Of a stretch of 19,595 bases of DNA, positions 1 to 6,984 are shown one piece after another. Origin of the DNA: Bryobacterales bacterium (GTDB taxonomy: Bacteria; Acidobacteriota; Terriglobia; Bryobacterales; Bryobacteraceae). The notes below the pieces were generated by a model. That model made no database searches, was not told the origin of the DNA, and saw only the letters and a list, made by a program, of their open reading frames with translations. The stretch spans positions 1 to 19,595 of the forward strand of contig DNFG01000520.1 of assembly GCA_003487005.1 (NCBI GenBank), written 5' to 3'. Every line of letters begins with the position of its first letter. The first letter of the stretch is position 1. The position numbers and the translations under genes were made by a program.

Positions 1-438
1 CTGGAGCATGAAGGGCTCGGTTGGGTTGTGGAATGGCGAAAGAAGAACGGCGAGGCGGACCGGCGCGGCCGGGAACTCTACAGCAAGCACGCGAAGGCGA
101 TCGCGCACGCGGATGGCGCCGGGAACGTGGTGACGAAGCCGGTGGGCCAGCCCATAGAGATCGTTCCGCTGCAGGATCCCGCCACGGTGAAGCCGGGCGG
201 CACATTGCGGTTCCAGGTGCTGTTTCAGGGAAAGCCGGCAGGCGTCATGGCGATGGAAGCGGCGAGCACGGCTGGCGCCCAGCAGTTGATGACAGACGCG
301 CAGGGCCGCGGATCGGTGACATTGAAGACAGGCGGCGCCTGGAAGCTGCACACAATCAAGATGGTGAGGCTGGAGCAGCGCGAAAAGGCCGATTGGGAGA
401 GTTTTTGGGCCAGTTTGACGTTCGAAATCCGGCCTTAG
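1..438 (+). CDS. DUF4198-like protein, 3' part (5' end outside window)
   Basis: The frame is open from base 1, so the gene begins upstream of the window; a GTG at 28 is internal rather than a start. About 145 C-terminal residues are visible. An early stretch with WRKKNGEADRRG and ELYSKHAKA, followed by a beta-rich domain (PGGTLRFQVLFQGKPAG, then DAQGRGSVTL, GGAWKLHTIKM), matches the layout of DUF4198/NikM-like periplasmic proteins, which are often linked to metal (nickel or cobalt) uptake. The family call is from memory of the pattern. No metal transporter is visible in this window, so a role in metal uptake is only a possibility. The TAG stop at 436-438 overlaps by 4 bases the stop of the convergent gene on the minus strand. 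Confidence 0.7.
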   Translation: MEHEGLGWVVEWRKKNGEADRRGRELYSKHAKAIAHADGAGNVVTKPVGQPIEIVPLQDPATVKPGGTLRFQVLFQGKPAGVMAMEAASTAGAQQLMTDAQGRGSVTLKTGGAWKLHTIKMVRLEQREKADWESFWASLTFEIRP

Positions 439-695
439 CGCTTGCGGAGTTCGTCCATCACAGAACGGAGCAGTTCCTTTGATTGCTCAAGGTGCTGCTG
501 GATGATCTGGATGTCCATTGCGGGTTTTCCGGGCTGCCGGGCAGACTGGCAATAGACGCCATGCTGGCCGACCATCACGAGGGCGTCGGTCAACAGATCG
601 AGAGAGACGGCAAGACGCCCCGCTTCGAGGCCATACTGGAATTCGGAGCGCTCCAGTTCATCGCGCTTGTCAAGAAAGACGGAAGGAACAGGCAT
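435..695 (-). CDS. Small hypothetical protein, 86 aa
   Basis: I do not recognise this protein. It is 86 residues, mostly helical in appearance and charged, with C49 and a C-terminal amphipathic stretch (DIQIIQQHLEQSKELLRSVM). Codons read naturally, with G or C mostly in third positions, which supports coding. The ATG at 695 shares bases with the ATG of the divergent CBM9-like gene (the two starts lie in CATG at 693-696), and its TAA overlaps the TAG of the convergent gene at 435-438. It therefore fills the gap between its neighbours exactly. There is no convincing Shine-Dalgarno sequence before the ATG, so the start is uncertain; the frame stays open upstream to 926, but that part is low-complexity shadow sequence. 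Confidence 0.55.
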   Translation of the reverse strand: MPVPSVFLDKRDELERSEFQYGLEAGRLAVSLDLLTDALVMVGQHGVYCQSARQPGKPAMDIQIIQQHLEQSKELLRSVMDELRKR

Positions 696-1392
696 GAGAT
701 TGGAAAGATTACTGCTGATGGTGATGATGCTGGCGGGAGCGGGTTGGTCGCAACCGGCCGGCGTGGCGCTCAGCGGAAGGCTGGCGTCAGAGATGGATCT
801 GAACGCCGACCCGGATTCGGCACTGTGGCGCGGCGCGCCGGCGGTGATCGCTGATCGCAATGCGCTGGCGGAGCCGGTGCCCGGGCACCGCACGGAAATC
901 CGCTCGCGCTGGACTCCCGGACACATTTACTTCTTGTTCATCTGCCCTTACGAACAGTTGCATCTGAAGCCGGAATGGACCGCCCGTGAGGAGACGAACA
1001 AGCTGTGGGAGTGGGACGTGGCGGAGGTCTTCATTGGCGCCGATTTCGAGAACATCTGGCGTTACCGCGAGTATCAGGTCTCACCGCGCGGCGAGTGGGT
1101 GGACCTGGACATCGACCGGAAGAATCCGTTACCGGAAGGTGGCTGGCTGTGGAACTCGGGGTTCACCGTGGCGGCGCGCCTGGATGAGAAAGCGAAGATC
1201 TGGTACGGCGCGATGAAGGTGCCGGTTCAATCCATCACGGGGAAGGCTGTGGGTGTGGGCACCGAATTCCGGACGAATTTCTATCGACTCCAGGGGCCCG
1301 GCCCGCGCCGGACGGGCATTGCATGGCAACCGGTGATGGTTCGCAACTACCACACACCGGAGAAGTTTGGGCTGTTGCGGCTGGTGGAGTGA
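694..1392 (+). CDS. Secreted carbohydrate-binding family 9 (CBM9)-like protein
   Basis: The product is 232 residues. It has a signal peptide (MRLERLLLMVMMLAGAGWSQ) and then one CBM9-like domain. Recognisable motifs are TPGHIYFLFICPYEQL, the ETNKLWEWDVAEVFIG block, YREYQVSPRGEWVDLDID, and a late FRTNFYRLQG. These are typical of the stand-alone CBM9-like proteins common in Acidobacteriota and Planctomycetota. By family it should bind sugar ends or glycans outside the cytoplasm; no catalytic domain is present. A TTG at 667 would also open the frame, but the ATG at 694 gives a clean signal peptide and has GGAAGG at 681-686 seven bases upstream. It ends 9 bases before the stop of the convergent FtsB-like gene. 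Confidence 0.85.
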   Translation: MRLERLLLMVMMLAGAGWSQPAGVALSGRLASEMDLNADPDSALWRGAPAVIADRNALAEPVPGHRTEIRSRWTPGHIYFLFICPYEQLHLKPEWTAREETNKLWEWDVAEVFIGADFENIWRYREYQVSPRGEWVDLDIDRKNPLPEGGWLWNSGFTVAARLDEKAKIWYGAMKVPVQSITGKAVGVGTEFRTNFYRLQGPGPRRTGIAWQPVMVRNYHTPEKFGLLRLVE

Positions 1393-1401
1393 CCTGCGAG
1401 G

Positions 1402-1719
1402 CTAAGGGAGGGGCGCGGCGGGCGACTGCGGCTTGGAATCGCGGTCGTAAATCGTGGTCTTGCCGGGCTCGTGGACCTCGAAGCGCTGGCGGATGATCTG
1501 CTTGCGGAGTTCGGGATCTTTCGAAATCTCGTCGATGAACTTCCTGTGGCGCTCCACTTCACGCTTGACGCGCTCGTTTTCCTTCTCCATCCGCTCGACT
1601 TCGGCATGGCTGGCGCGAATGGCGGCGATTCCCTTGGGGCCGGTCAATTGGGTGTACGCGTAAATGACACCGGTGACCAGGGCAGCGAGGACGGCGAGGT
1701 TACGAAGGAGCGGTGTCAT
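1402..1719 (-). CDS. ftsB: FtsB/DivIC-type septum formation initiator protein
   Basis: This is a 105-residue protein with the classic small bitopic layout. A short cytoplasmic N-terminus (MTPLLRN) precedes one membrane segment (about residues 8-26, LAVLAALVTGVIYAYTQL). A coiled coil follows (about 36-66, rich in E, K and R), then a C-terminal motif with RQRFEVHEPGKTTIYD. In the family this part contacts the FtsL/FtsQ-type division partners outside the membrane and helps trigger septal wall synthesis. The length matches the usual 90-110 residues. FtsB and DivIC cannot be told apart here. It is divergent from cutA (75 bases between starts). The short AT-rich patch at 1741-1753 may contain promoter elements, but none could be assigned. 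Confidence 0.85.
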   Translation of the reverse strand: MTPLLRNLAVLAALVTGVIYAYTQLTGPKGIAAIRASHAEVERMEKENERVKREVERHRKFIDEISKDPELRKQIIRQRFEVHEPGKTTIYDRDSKPQSPAAPLP

Positions 1720-1794
1720 GGAAGCGAAATTGTCGCCTAAGATACTTTATAAACCCTTTGCGGGCGTGTGTCCAGAAATGCGAGGAAAATTGCG

Positions 1795-2145
1795 TTGACT
1801 GTCAAGCTGCTCGTATTGACTATGTGCGGAAGTGAAGAGGAGGCCGGACGCGTCGCCCGGCATCTGGTGGAGAACCGGCTCGCCGCCTGCGTGGGCATCA
1901 CGCCACGAGTCCGGAGCCTCTACCGGTGGCAAGGCAAGGTGGAGCAGGCCGAAGAGTGGGCCCTGACGATCAAGACCCACGCCGCGCTGTACCCCGAGGT
2001 CGAGGCCGCGATCCGCACTATACACAGCTATGAGATTCCCGAGATCCTCGCTGTACCGGTGGCCGCCGGCCTGCCCGCCTACCTGGACTGGATCGACGCC
2101 GAGACGCGCCCGGTTGCCCCGGAGCCCGGCGATGTGATGGGATAA
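1795..2145 (+). CDS. cutA: CutA divalent cation tolerance protein
   Basis: The product is 116 residues, close to the usual 100-115. It carries the CutA hallmarks: ENRLAACVGITP, the SLYRWQGKVEQAEEWALTIKT block, and HSYEIPEILAVPV followed by YLDWID. CutA forms a tight trimer with a ferredoxin-like fold resembling PII proteins. It was first linked to copper tolerance in E. coli, but its actual role is unsettled. I chose the TTG at 1795 because AGGA at 1783-1786 lies 8 bases upstream and translation then begins MTVKLLVLTMC, as CutA proteins usually do. A GTG at 1768 would add nine residues without a ribosome site. The MFS gene begins 6 bases after the stop, so the two are probably co-transcribed. 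Confidence 0.92.
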   Translation: MTVKLLVLTMCGSEEEAGRVARHLVENRLAACVGITPRVRSLYRWQGKVEQAEEWALTIKTHAALYPEVEAAIRTIHSYEIPEILAVPVAAGLPAYLDWIDAETRPVAPEPGDVMG

Positions 2146-2151
2146 CTGCTC

Positions 2152-3435
2152 ATGCCCACGCCGCCCGCGTCTCCTTCACAACAGCCCACCCGCGCCCGGT
2201 ATTGGGTGGTTTTTTTCGCTGTCACGCTCGCGATCCTCGCCTACATCGACCGGGTGGCCATCTCTCAGGCCGCGCCCGAGATTTCCCGCGAACTCGGCTT
2301 CTCCAAGGAGCAGATGGGCCTGATCTTCTCGGCGTTCGCCCTGAGCTATGCCCTGTTTGAAATCCCCGGCGGATGGATGGGCGACTGGATGGGCCCGCGG
2401 CGCGTGTTGCTCAGGATCGTCCTGTGGTGGTCGTTTTTCACCGCCGCCACCGGCTGGATGTGGAACTTCACCTCGATGTGGGTCACCCGCTTTCTGTTCG
2501 GCGCCGGCGAAGCGGGCTGTTTCCCTAACCTGACGAAGGCATTCACGACATGGCTCCCAACCCATGAACGCGTCCGCGCCCAAGGCATCCTCTGGAGCTT
2601 CGCCCGCTGGGGCGGCGCCTTCACGCCGCCGTTGTTCGCATTTCTCTTCACCCACATGAGCTGGCACAAGGTCTTCCTGATCTTCGGCCTGATCGGCCTC
2701 GTCTGGGGTTTCTTCTTCTATCGCTGGTTCCGCGATAACCCCGCCGACCACCCCTCCGTCAATGCGGCCGAACTCGCACTTCTGCAGGGCGCCGAGGGAA
2801 CCGCCGCCGGCCATGGTGATGTACCGTGGGGCAAGCTCGTCCGCAGCCGTTCGGTCTGGCTGCTCTGGGTGCAGTATTTCCTGATTTCGTACCCGTGGTA
2901 CTTCTACATCACCTGGCTGCCCACCTGGCTCCAGGAAGGCCGCGGCCTCACGATGGCCGAGAGTGCCAAGTTCGCCATCTTCCCCCTGCTTTTCGGCGGT
3001 TTCGGTTCGCTCCTCGCGGGCTTCCTCTCTAAGTACGTCGCCCTGCGTGTTGGCTCCGTGGACCGCGCCCGCCGCATCATGGGCACCTTGGGCTTCACTG
3101 GCGCGATGAGTTTCATGCTCATCGTCATCCAGGTCAAGGACCCCTTCTACTGCATGCTCGCTATGGGCTTCGCCAGCTTCTGCAACGATATCGTCATGCC
3201 CGGCGCCTGGGGCGCGTGCATGGATATCGGCGGGAAGTACGCCGGCACCGTCTCCGGCTCCATGAACATGATGGGCAACTTCGCCGGTATTCTGGCCCCG
3301 ACCATCGGCGGCATCATCCTCGCCCGCTTCAGCAACGATTGGGACATTTTCCTCTACACGATGGCTGGCGCCTACGGCCTCGGCGTCCTGATCTGGCCCT
3401 TCATCAATTCGACCAAACCCCTCGAGGCCCACTGA
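2152..3435 (+). CDS. MFS transporter, anion:cation symporter (ACS) type
   Basis: The protein is 427 residues with about 12 hydrophobic segments, the normal MFS size. The first helix (about residues 17-34) is followed by DRVAIS, and loop 2-3 has the motif-A-like sequence GDWMGPRRVLL (77-87). A GAGEAGCFPNLTKA motif sits at the end of helix 4. These fit the ACS family (ExuT, GudP, DgoT and phthalate-transporter relatives), proton symporters for organic anions such as hexuronates, galactonate or tartrate. The substrate cannot be read from the sequence. It follows cutA by 6 bases with no strong ribosome site of its own, suggesting translational coupling. The stop codon lies inside a 13-bp inverted repeat shared with the convergent gene. 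Confidence 0.9.
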   Translation: MPTPPASPSQQPTRARYWVVFFAVTLAILAYIDRVAISQAAPEISRELGFSKEQMGLIFSAFALSYALFEIPGGWMGDWMGPRRVLLRIVLWWSFFTAATGWMWNFTSMWVTRFLFGAGEAGCFPNLTKAFTTWLPTHERVRAQGILWSFARWGGAFTPPLFAFLFTHMSWHKVFLIFGLIGLVWGFFFYRWFRDNPADHPSVNAAELALLQGAEGTAAGHGDVPWGKLVRSRSVWLLWVQYFLISYPWYFYITWLPTWLQEGRGLTMAESAKFAIFPLLFGGFGSLLAGFLSKYVALRVGSVDRARRIMGTLGFTGAMSFMLIVIQVKDPFYCMLAMGFASFCNDIVMPGAWGACMDIGGKYAGTVSGSMNMMGNFAGILAPTIGGIILARFSNDWDIFLYTMAGAYGLGVLIWPFINSTKPLEAH

Positions 3436-3462
3436 TGGCGCGGCTCAGGGCCGCGCCATCAG
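3432..3462. terminator. 13-bp perfect hairpin shared by two convergent gene ends
   Basis: CTGATGGCGCGGC at 3432-3444 is perfectly complementary to GCCGCGCCATCAG at 3450-3462, with a 5-base loop (TCAGG). The left arm contains the TGA stop of the MFS gene (3433-3435), and the stop of the serine hydrolase (3445-3447, minus strand) lies in the loop. No U-tract follows on either strand, so it is not a textbook intrinsic terminator. Its length and position suggest a two-way terminator or 3' RNA-stabilising hairpin. Confidence 0.6.
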
Positions 3463-4905
3463 TTCCGCCGCGCGCTGCGCGAAGATCTGCGCGAACGGAG
3501 GATCGTAGTTCGACAGAATGACCACGATCAGCCCCGATTCGGGGAAGATCCGCAGCATGGCATTCATGCCCGGTGCCCCACCGGAGTGGCCGATCGACCT
3601 CACCCCGCCGACCGGCATCTCCTCAAACCCGTAGGCATATTTCGCGCCCGCCGCTCCCGGGACCGCCACTTTGCCGCTTGTCAGCAACTCCGTGTGCTTT
3701 GCATCCAGCAACCGGTTGGCCAGCAGCCCCCGGGCAAAGGAGTGCAAATCGCCCAGGGTCGAGTAACCACCACCAGCCGGTCCGCCTCGCGGTGGCAGCG
3801 TCTCCAGATTGCTCCGTGTTGCCGGTTCTACATTGAACACATCCGGCGTGTTGAACCGGGTGTAGCCGGTGGCCAGCCCCGGCACCTGCTCCTCGACGCG
3901 GTTGTTCCCGGTCGACTTCATTCCCGCCCGGTCAAAAACGTGCCGCTGGACATATTCGTAATACGAAATCCCGGCGGCTCTCTCCACGACGATCCCAGCC
4001 AGGTGAATGCCCGCATTCGAGTAGGACCACCTCTCGCCCGGTTCGAAGCGTAATGGCTTGGCCGCGAAGAACTGGTAGTAGTCCTCCAGTCTGCGAATCG
4101 TTCCCTTCTTTTCGTCGAACTCCCGGCCGAAATAATCGCCCAGTCCGGAAGTGTGCGTCAAGAGATGGTGCAACGTGATCTTGCGCGCCTGCTCCTGGTT
4201 CGGGTAGTCGGGCAGATACTCTGAGATCGGGACATCGAGCCTCAGCTTGCCCTGCTGAACCAGTTGAAGGACCGCAATTGCCGTGAACATCTTGGGCATC
4301 GACCCGAGGTGGAACATCGTCCGCAACGTATTGTCCTGCGGCGGGTCCAGACTCGCTGCGCCAAATGCCGCCTCGAACAGCACACTCTCCCCTCGAGCAA
4401 TTAGCATCGCGCCCGAAAAACGATGGATCTTTGCCGCCGACTCCAGAGCCCTTCGAATCCGCGCCAATCGCTCCGCCTCCGTCGCAGCCCCCGCGGCCAG
4501 AAGTTCATCCACTTCGGGTCCAAACGCCGGCATCGTGCCCCAACCTTTGATCCGGTGAGGCGCTTCCGCCGCCACGGCCAGCCGCATCAGCAACTGTCCC
4601 CTGACTTTCGAACCGCCCAGCACCGCTTCCACCTGATCCGTCCCCCGCGGCGTGAGTTTCACAATTCTCAGTTCTCCGGCCTGCTTCGCTATCGCCCGGA
4701 TCTGCCGGGCGATGGACTCTGCCGGCGCATGCTGGAAGTGACCCTGGTCGAAGTGCTGCTCTACAAACCGGGCAGCGGCCTCGTCGTCGTCCGCCGCCTT
4801 CAATAGCGCCAGCAACTTTGTTTCCGCCGGTGAAACATCCACGGCCATCAGGGCCGCCACTGCGATGATCGCGAGGAGTGCCGCGCGAGTCGTTATCTGC
4901 TTCAT
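3445..4905 (-). CDS. Secreted serine hydrolase, beta-lactamase/esterase family (class C-like)
   Basis: The protein is 486 residues. A signal peptide (about 1-27) precedes an N-terminal region of about 100 residues without a recognised motif, then a beta-lactamase-type domain (about 155-480). The catalytic motifs are complete: S202-M-P-K205 (SxxK), Y295-S-N297 (YxN) and H440-S-G-G in place of KTG. HSGG is typical of esterase/D-aminopeptidase-like members rather than true beta-lactamases. TPRGTDQVEAVLGG and similar sequence in the N-terminal region resembles the accessory domain often found before this family in soil bacteria. The substrate is unknown; peptides, esters or cell-wall stems are possible. 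An AGAGG sequence lies about 9 bases before the ATG. The LysR gene on the other strand is a likely regulator. Confidence 0.88.
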   Translation of the reverse strand: MKQITTRAALLAIIAVAALMAVDVSPAETKLLALLKAADDDEAAARFVEQHFDQGHFQHAPAESIARQIRAIAKQAGELRIVKLTPRGTDQVEAVLGGSKVRGQLLMRLAVAAEAPHRIKGWGTMPAFGPEVDELLAAGAATEAERLARIRRALESAAKIHRFSGAMLIARGESVLFEAAFGAASLDPPQDNTLRTMFHLGSMPKMFTAIAVLQLVQQGKLRLDVPISEYLPDYPNQEQARKITLHHLLTHTSGLGDYFGREFDEKKGTIRRLEDYYQFFAAKPLRFEPGERWSYSNAGIHLAGIVVERAAGISYYEYVQRHVFDRAGMKSTGNNRVEEQVPGLATGYTRFNTPDVFNVEPATRSNLETLPPRGGPAGGGYSTLGDLHSFARGLLANRLLDAKHTELLTSGKVAVPGAAGAKYAYGFEEMPVGGVRSIGHSGGAPGMNAMLRIFPESGLIVVILSNYDPPFAQIFAQRAAELMARP

Positions 4906-4942
4906 GGTGATTGACCTCTCACCCGGTTAAACGTCATTTCCC

Positions 4943-4969
4943 GATATTCGTTCTATGGATGCTTGATAT
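4943..4969. promoter_or_regulatory. Possible LysR operator in divergent intergenic region
   Basis: The gap between the divergent serine hydrolase and LysR starts contains two GATAT elements, at 4943-4947 and 4965-4969, 22 bases apart (about two helical turns) and within an AT-richer stretch. LysR proteins usually bind such regions and control both themselves and the divergent gene. No classic T-N11-A palindrome was clear, and no good -35/-10 pair was found on either strand, apart from a TATGAT at 4967-4972. Confidence 0.3.
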
Positions 4970-4985
4970 GATACCCATTCATCAG

Positions 4986-5933
4986 ATGAATCTCTCTTCC
5001 ATCGATCTGAATCTCCTGGTTGCCCTCGAAGCCCTGCTCGAAGAACGCAGTGTGACCCGCGCAGCTCGCCGGGTGGGTCTCAGCCAACCTGCGATGAGCA
5101 ATGCACTTGGCCGGCTGCGTGCTTTGCTCGACGATCCTCTGCTCCAAAGGCGGGGGACGCGGATGGAACTGACCGAGGAGGGTACCCGGCTCACACCCCT
5201 GACTGTTGCCGCCCTTGCCGGCGTACGGCGTCTCCTTGCGCCCCCGCCCGCATTCGATCCCGCGAGTGCAACCCGTGAGTTCGCGATCGGGCTGAATGAT
5301 TACGCCGAGGCTCTTGTCCTGCCTGGACTCCTGGAAAACATCGCCCAAGCTGCGCCGCGCGTCGTGTTGCGCGGTTATCGCGTGGAAAGCCTGTTTCTGC
5401 CACCCGAGGCCGACCTGGAGGAGGGCCGATTCGACCTCGCGCTCGGATTCTACGGAGCCGCCCCCGCCCCGCATAGGGCCCTGCTGAGCGAGGTTCTTTG
5501 GCGCGAGCGCAATGTGTGCGTGGCGGCCGCCAGCCATCCCCGGCTTCGGGGCCGCTCGGTCACCCGCGAAGCCTTTCTCGCCGAACGTCACGCAGCGGTT
5601 TTCTACCGGCGCGGTGGCCCGGGCTTGATGGATAGCATTCTCGCTGGGCGCGGCCAGACCCGGCAGGTTGCGTGCTACACGACCCACTTCGCTTCCATCT
5701 TCCCCGTCATCGCCCAGACCGAACTTGTGGCCGCCGTACCCGAGCGCCTTGCCCGGATTCACGCCCGCTGTCAGCCGATTCGACTTCGCGCCCTGCCCGT
5801 CAGTTTTCCCGAGTTCGAATTCGCCATGGTCTGGCACCAGCGTCGCCACGGCGATCTGGGCCTGGCCTGGCTCCGCTCGCAGATTCTGGAGCGTGCCCGG
5901 TCAGCCCCGGCTACCGTGCCGGCGTCCAAATGA
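4986..5933 (+). CDS. LysR-family transcriptional regulator
   Basis: The product is 315 residues from the ATG at 4986, the usual LysR length. The N-terminal winged helix-turn-helix covers about residues 1-62 (LNLLVALEALLEERSVTRAA, then VGLSQPAMSNALGRLR, DDPLLQRRGTRMELTEEG). An effector-binding domain of the periplasmic-binding-protein fold covers about 90-305, with REFAIGLNDYAEALVLP and IAQTELVAAVPERLA. The style recalls the NodD/PcpR-like branch. Earlier ATGs at 4959 and 4968 are in frame, but neither has a clear ribosome site; 4986 starts directly at the conserved NLSSIDLNLL. It is divergent from the serine hydrolase, as ampR is from ampC. Its last 23 bases overlap the 3' end of the convergent propeller gene. 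Confidence 0.88.
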   Translation: MNLSSIDLNLLVALEALLEERSVTRAARRVGLSQPAMSNALGRLRALLDDPLLQRRGTRMELTEEGTRLTPLTVAALAGVRRLLAPPPAFDPASATREFAIGLNDYAEALVLPGLLENIAQAAPRVVLRGYRVESLFLPPEADLEEGRFDLALGFYGAAPAPHRALLSEVLWRERNVCVAAASHPRLRGRSVTREAFLAERHAAVFYRRGGPGLMDSILAGRGQTRQVACYTTHFASIFPVIAQTELVAAVPERLARIHARCQPIRLRALPVSFPEFEFAMVWHQRRHGDLGLAWLRSQILERARSAPATVPASK

Positions 5934-6927
5934 CGATCGGATCCGGCTTCGCCTTCGTCTCAATCTTCTGCATGACTTTCAGGTCCGGCAGAGAGAGACG
6001 CACAATGCGATTGTCCATTTGCGCCGCGAGGAAGAACGACTGCCCCGCCGGATGCATCGCCATCCCCTCCGCCCGCTTGAATTGACCCGCCCGTGCCAGT
6101 TCCTTCCGCGTCGAGGCGTCGAGCAGCACTGCTTCGTCCGACCCGATACAGGCCACAAGCAGGGACTTGCCGTCTGGCGACATCAGCAACCGGCCCGGCC
6201 GCCCCGGCATCGTGATCCGCTCCTTCACTGTGTCAGCCCGAGGGTCAAGGACCACGATCTCGTTGCCTTCCCGCGTGGCCAGGAATAACTCCGACTCGTC
6301 CTTCGGCGCCGCGAACCCCATTGGCACTCCCCCAGTTTCGATCGTCCCAATCTGCTTGCGTGCTTTCAGATCGATCACTGACACCGTCCCGGATCCGCTG
6401 TCCGCCGTCCACGCCTTCGACTCGTCATGCTTCACATAGACCATGTGGGGCAATTGTCCCTCCACAGGAATCGTGTGCAATACCTTCCGTGCCTTGGGAT
6501 CCACAACGTGGAGCGCGGCCGGCTTCTCGGTTGTCACATAGAACAAACCCGACGGCAGGAGTTCGATGGCGTGCGGGCGGCGATATTCTCCAGTCGAGAT
6601 GGTGCCGTCCACCTTCCGTGCGTGGAGGTCGATGATGGTGATCGTGTTGCCGCCTTCGCCTTCGTCCGTGTATGTGTCCACACCATAATCGGTGATAAAC
6701 GCATAACGAGCGTCTGGCCCCAACGCAAACTCATGCGGCTTCACGCTTGTCGGGATCTCCGTTTCGAGAACGCCCGAGTCCATGTCGTAGATGCCAAACG
6801 AGTCCGCAAGTTTGTGGACCGTCAACAACTTCGGGCGAGGCCCAGGCTCCGGGTGCCCGGGCATGCCCCGGCCACACCCGCACAAGGCGAACAGCACGGC
6901 CGTGCATATCACACGCTGGATGATCAT
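5911..6927 (-). CDS. YVTN-type beta-propeller lipoprotein
   Basis: The protein is 338 residues. The N-terminus has a lipoprotein signal with lipobox L15-C-G-C18, so it should be anchored in a membrane facing the periplasm. The rest is a run of about seven propeller blades of the YncE/cytochrome-D1-like type. Repeated units show DxxxxKV...I..G...PHAI..LPSG..YVTTE, TVSVIDLKARKQIGTIETGG, and IVVLDPRADTVKERI. No CxxCH haem site is present. Such proteins are often binding or scaffold proteins; no enzymatic residues can be named. GGGAG about 8 bases before the ATG supports the start. It lies 57 bases downstream of the amidohydrolase on the same strand and is probably in the same operon. Its end overlaps the LysR gene by 23 bases. 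Confidence 0.85.
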   Translation of the reverse strand: MIIQRVICTAVLFALCGCGRGMPGHPEPGPRPKLLTVHKLADSFGIYDMDSGVLETEIPTSVKPHEFALGPDARYAFITDYGVDTYTDEGEGGNTITIIDLHARKVDGTISTGEYRRPHAIELLPSGLFYVTTEKPAALHVVDPKARKVLHTIPVEGQLPHMVYVKHDESKAWTADSGSGTVSVIDLKARKQIGTIETGGVPMGFAAPKDESELFLATREGNEIVVLDPRADTVKERITMPGRPGRLLMSPDGKSLLVACIGSDEAVLLDASTRKELARAGQFKRAEGMAMHPAGQSFFLAAQMDNRIVRLSLPDLKVMQKIETKAKPDPIVIWTPAR

Positions 6928-6984
6928 CGGGTCAGCTCCCTACCGAGCCATTTTCGCGCATCGGCCGGGATCGTGCCGCCACAA

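Noticed and set aside
483..854. Plus-strand open frame between the DUF4198-like and CBM9-like genes
   Set aside because: It overlaps the start of the well-supported CBM9-like gene and its end is R/G-rich shadow sequence; the minus-strand frame has better codon use.
1741..1753. AT-rich patch with TATAAA between ftsB and cutA
   Set aside because: No -35 element at an acceptable distance on either strand, so it was not called a promoter.
2176..3432. Long minus-strand open frame (418 codons) opposite the MFS gene
   Set aside because: Its product is rich in E, D, G and A with no known fold, and it mirrors the MFS codon pattern. The plus-strand MFS protein has clear family motifs, so the minus frame is a shadow of GC-rich coding DNA.
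4953..5849. Minus-strand open frame (298 codons) opposite LysR
   Set aside because: No recognisable domain, and the plus-strand LysR has an intact helix-turn-helix and effector domain.
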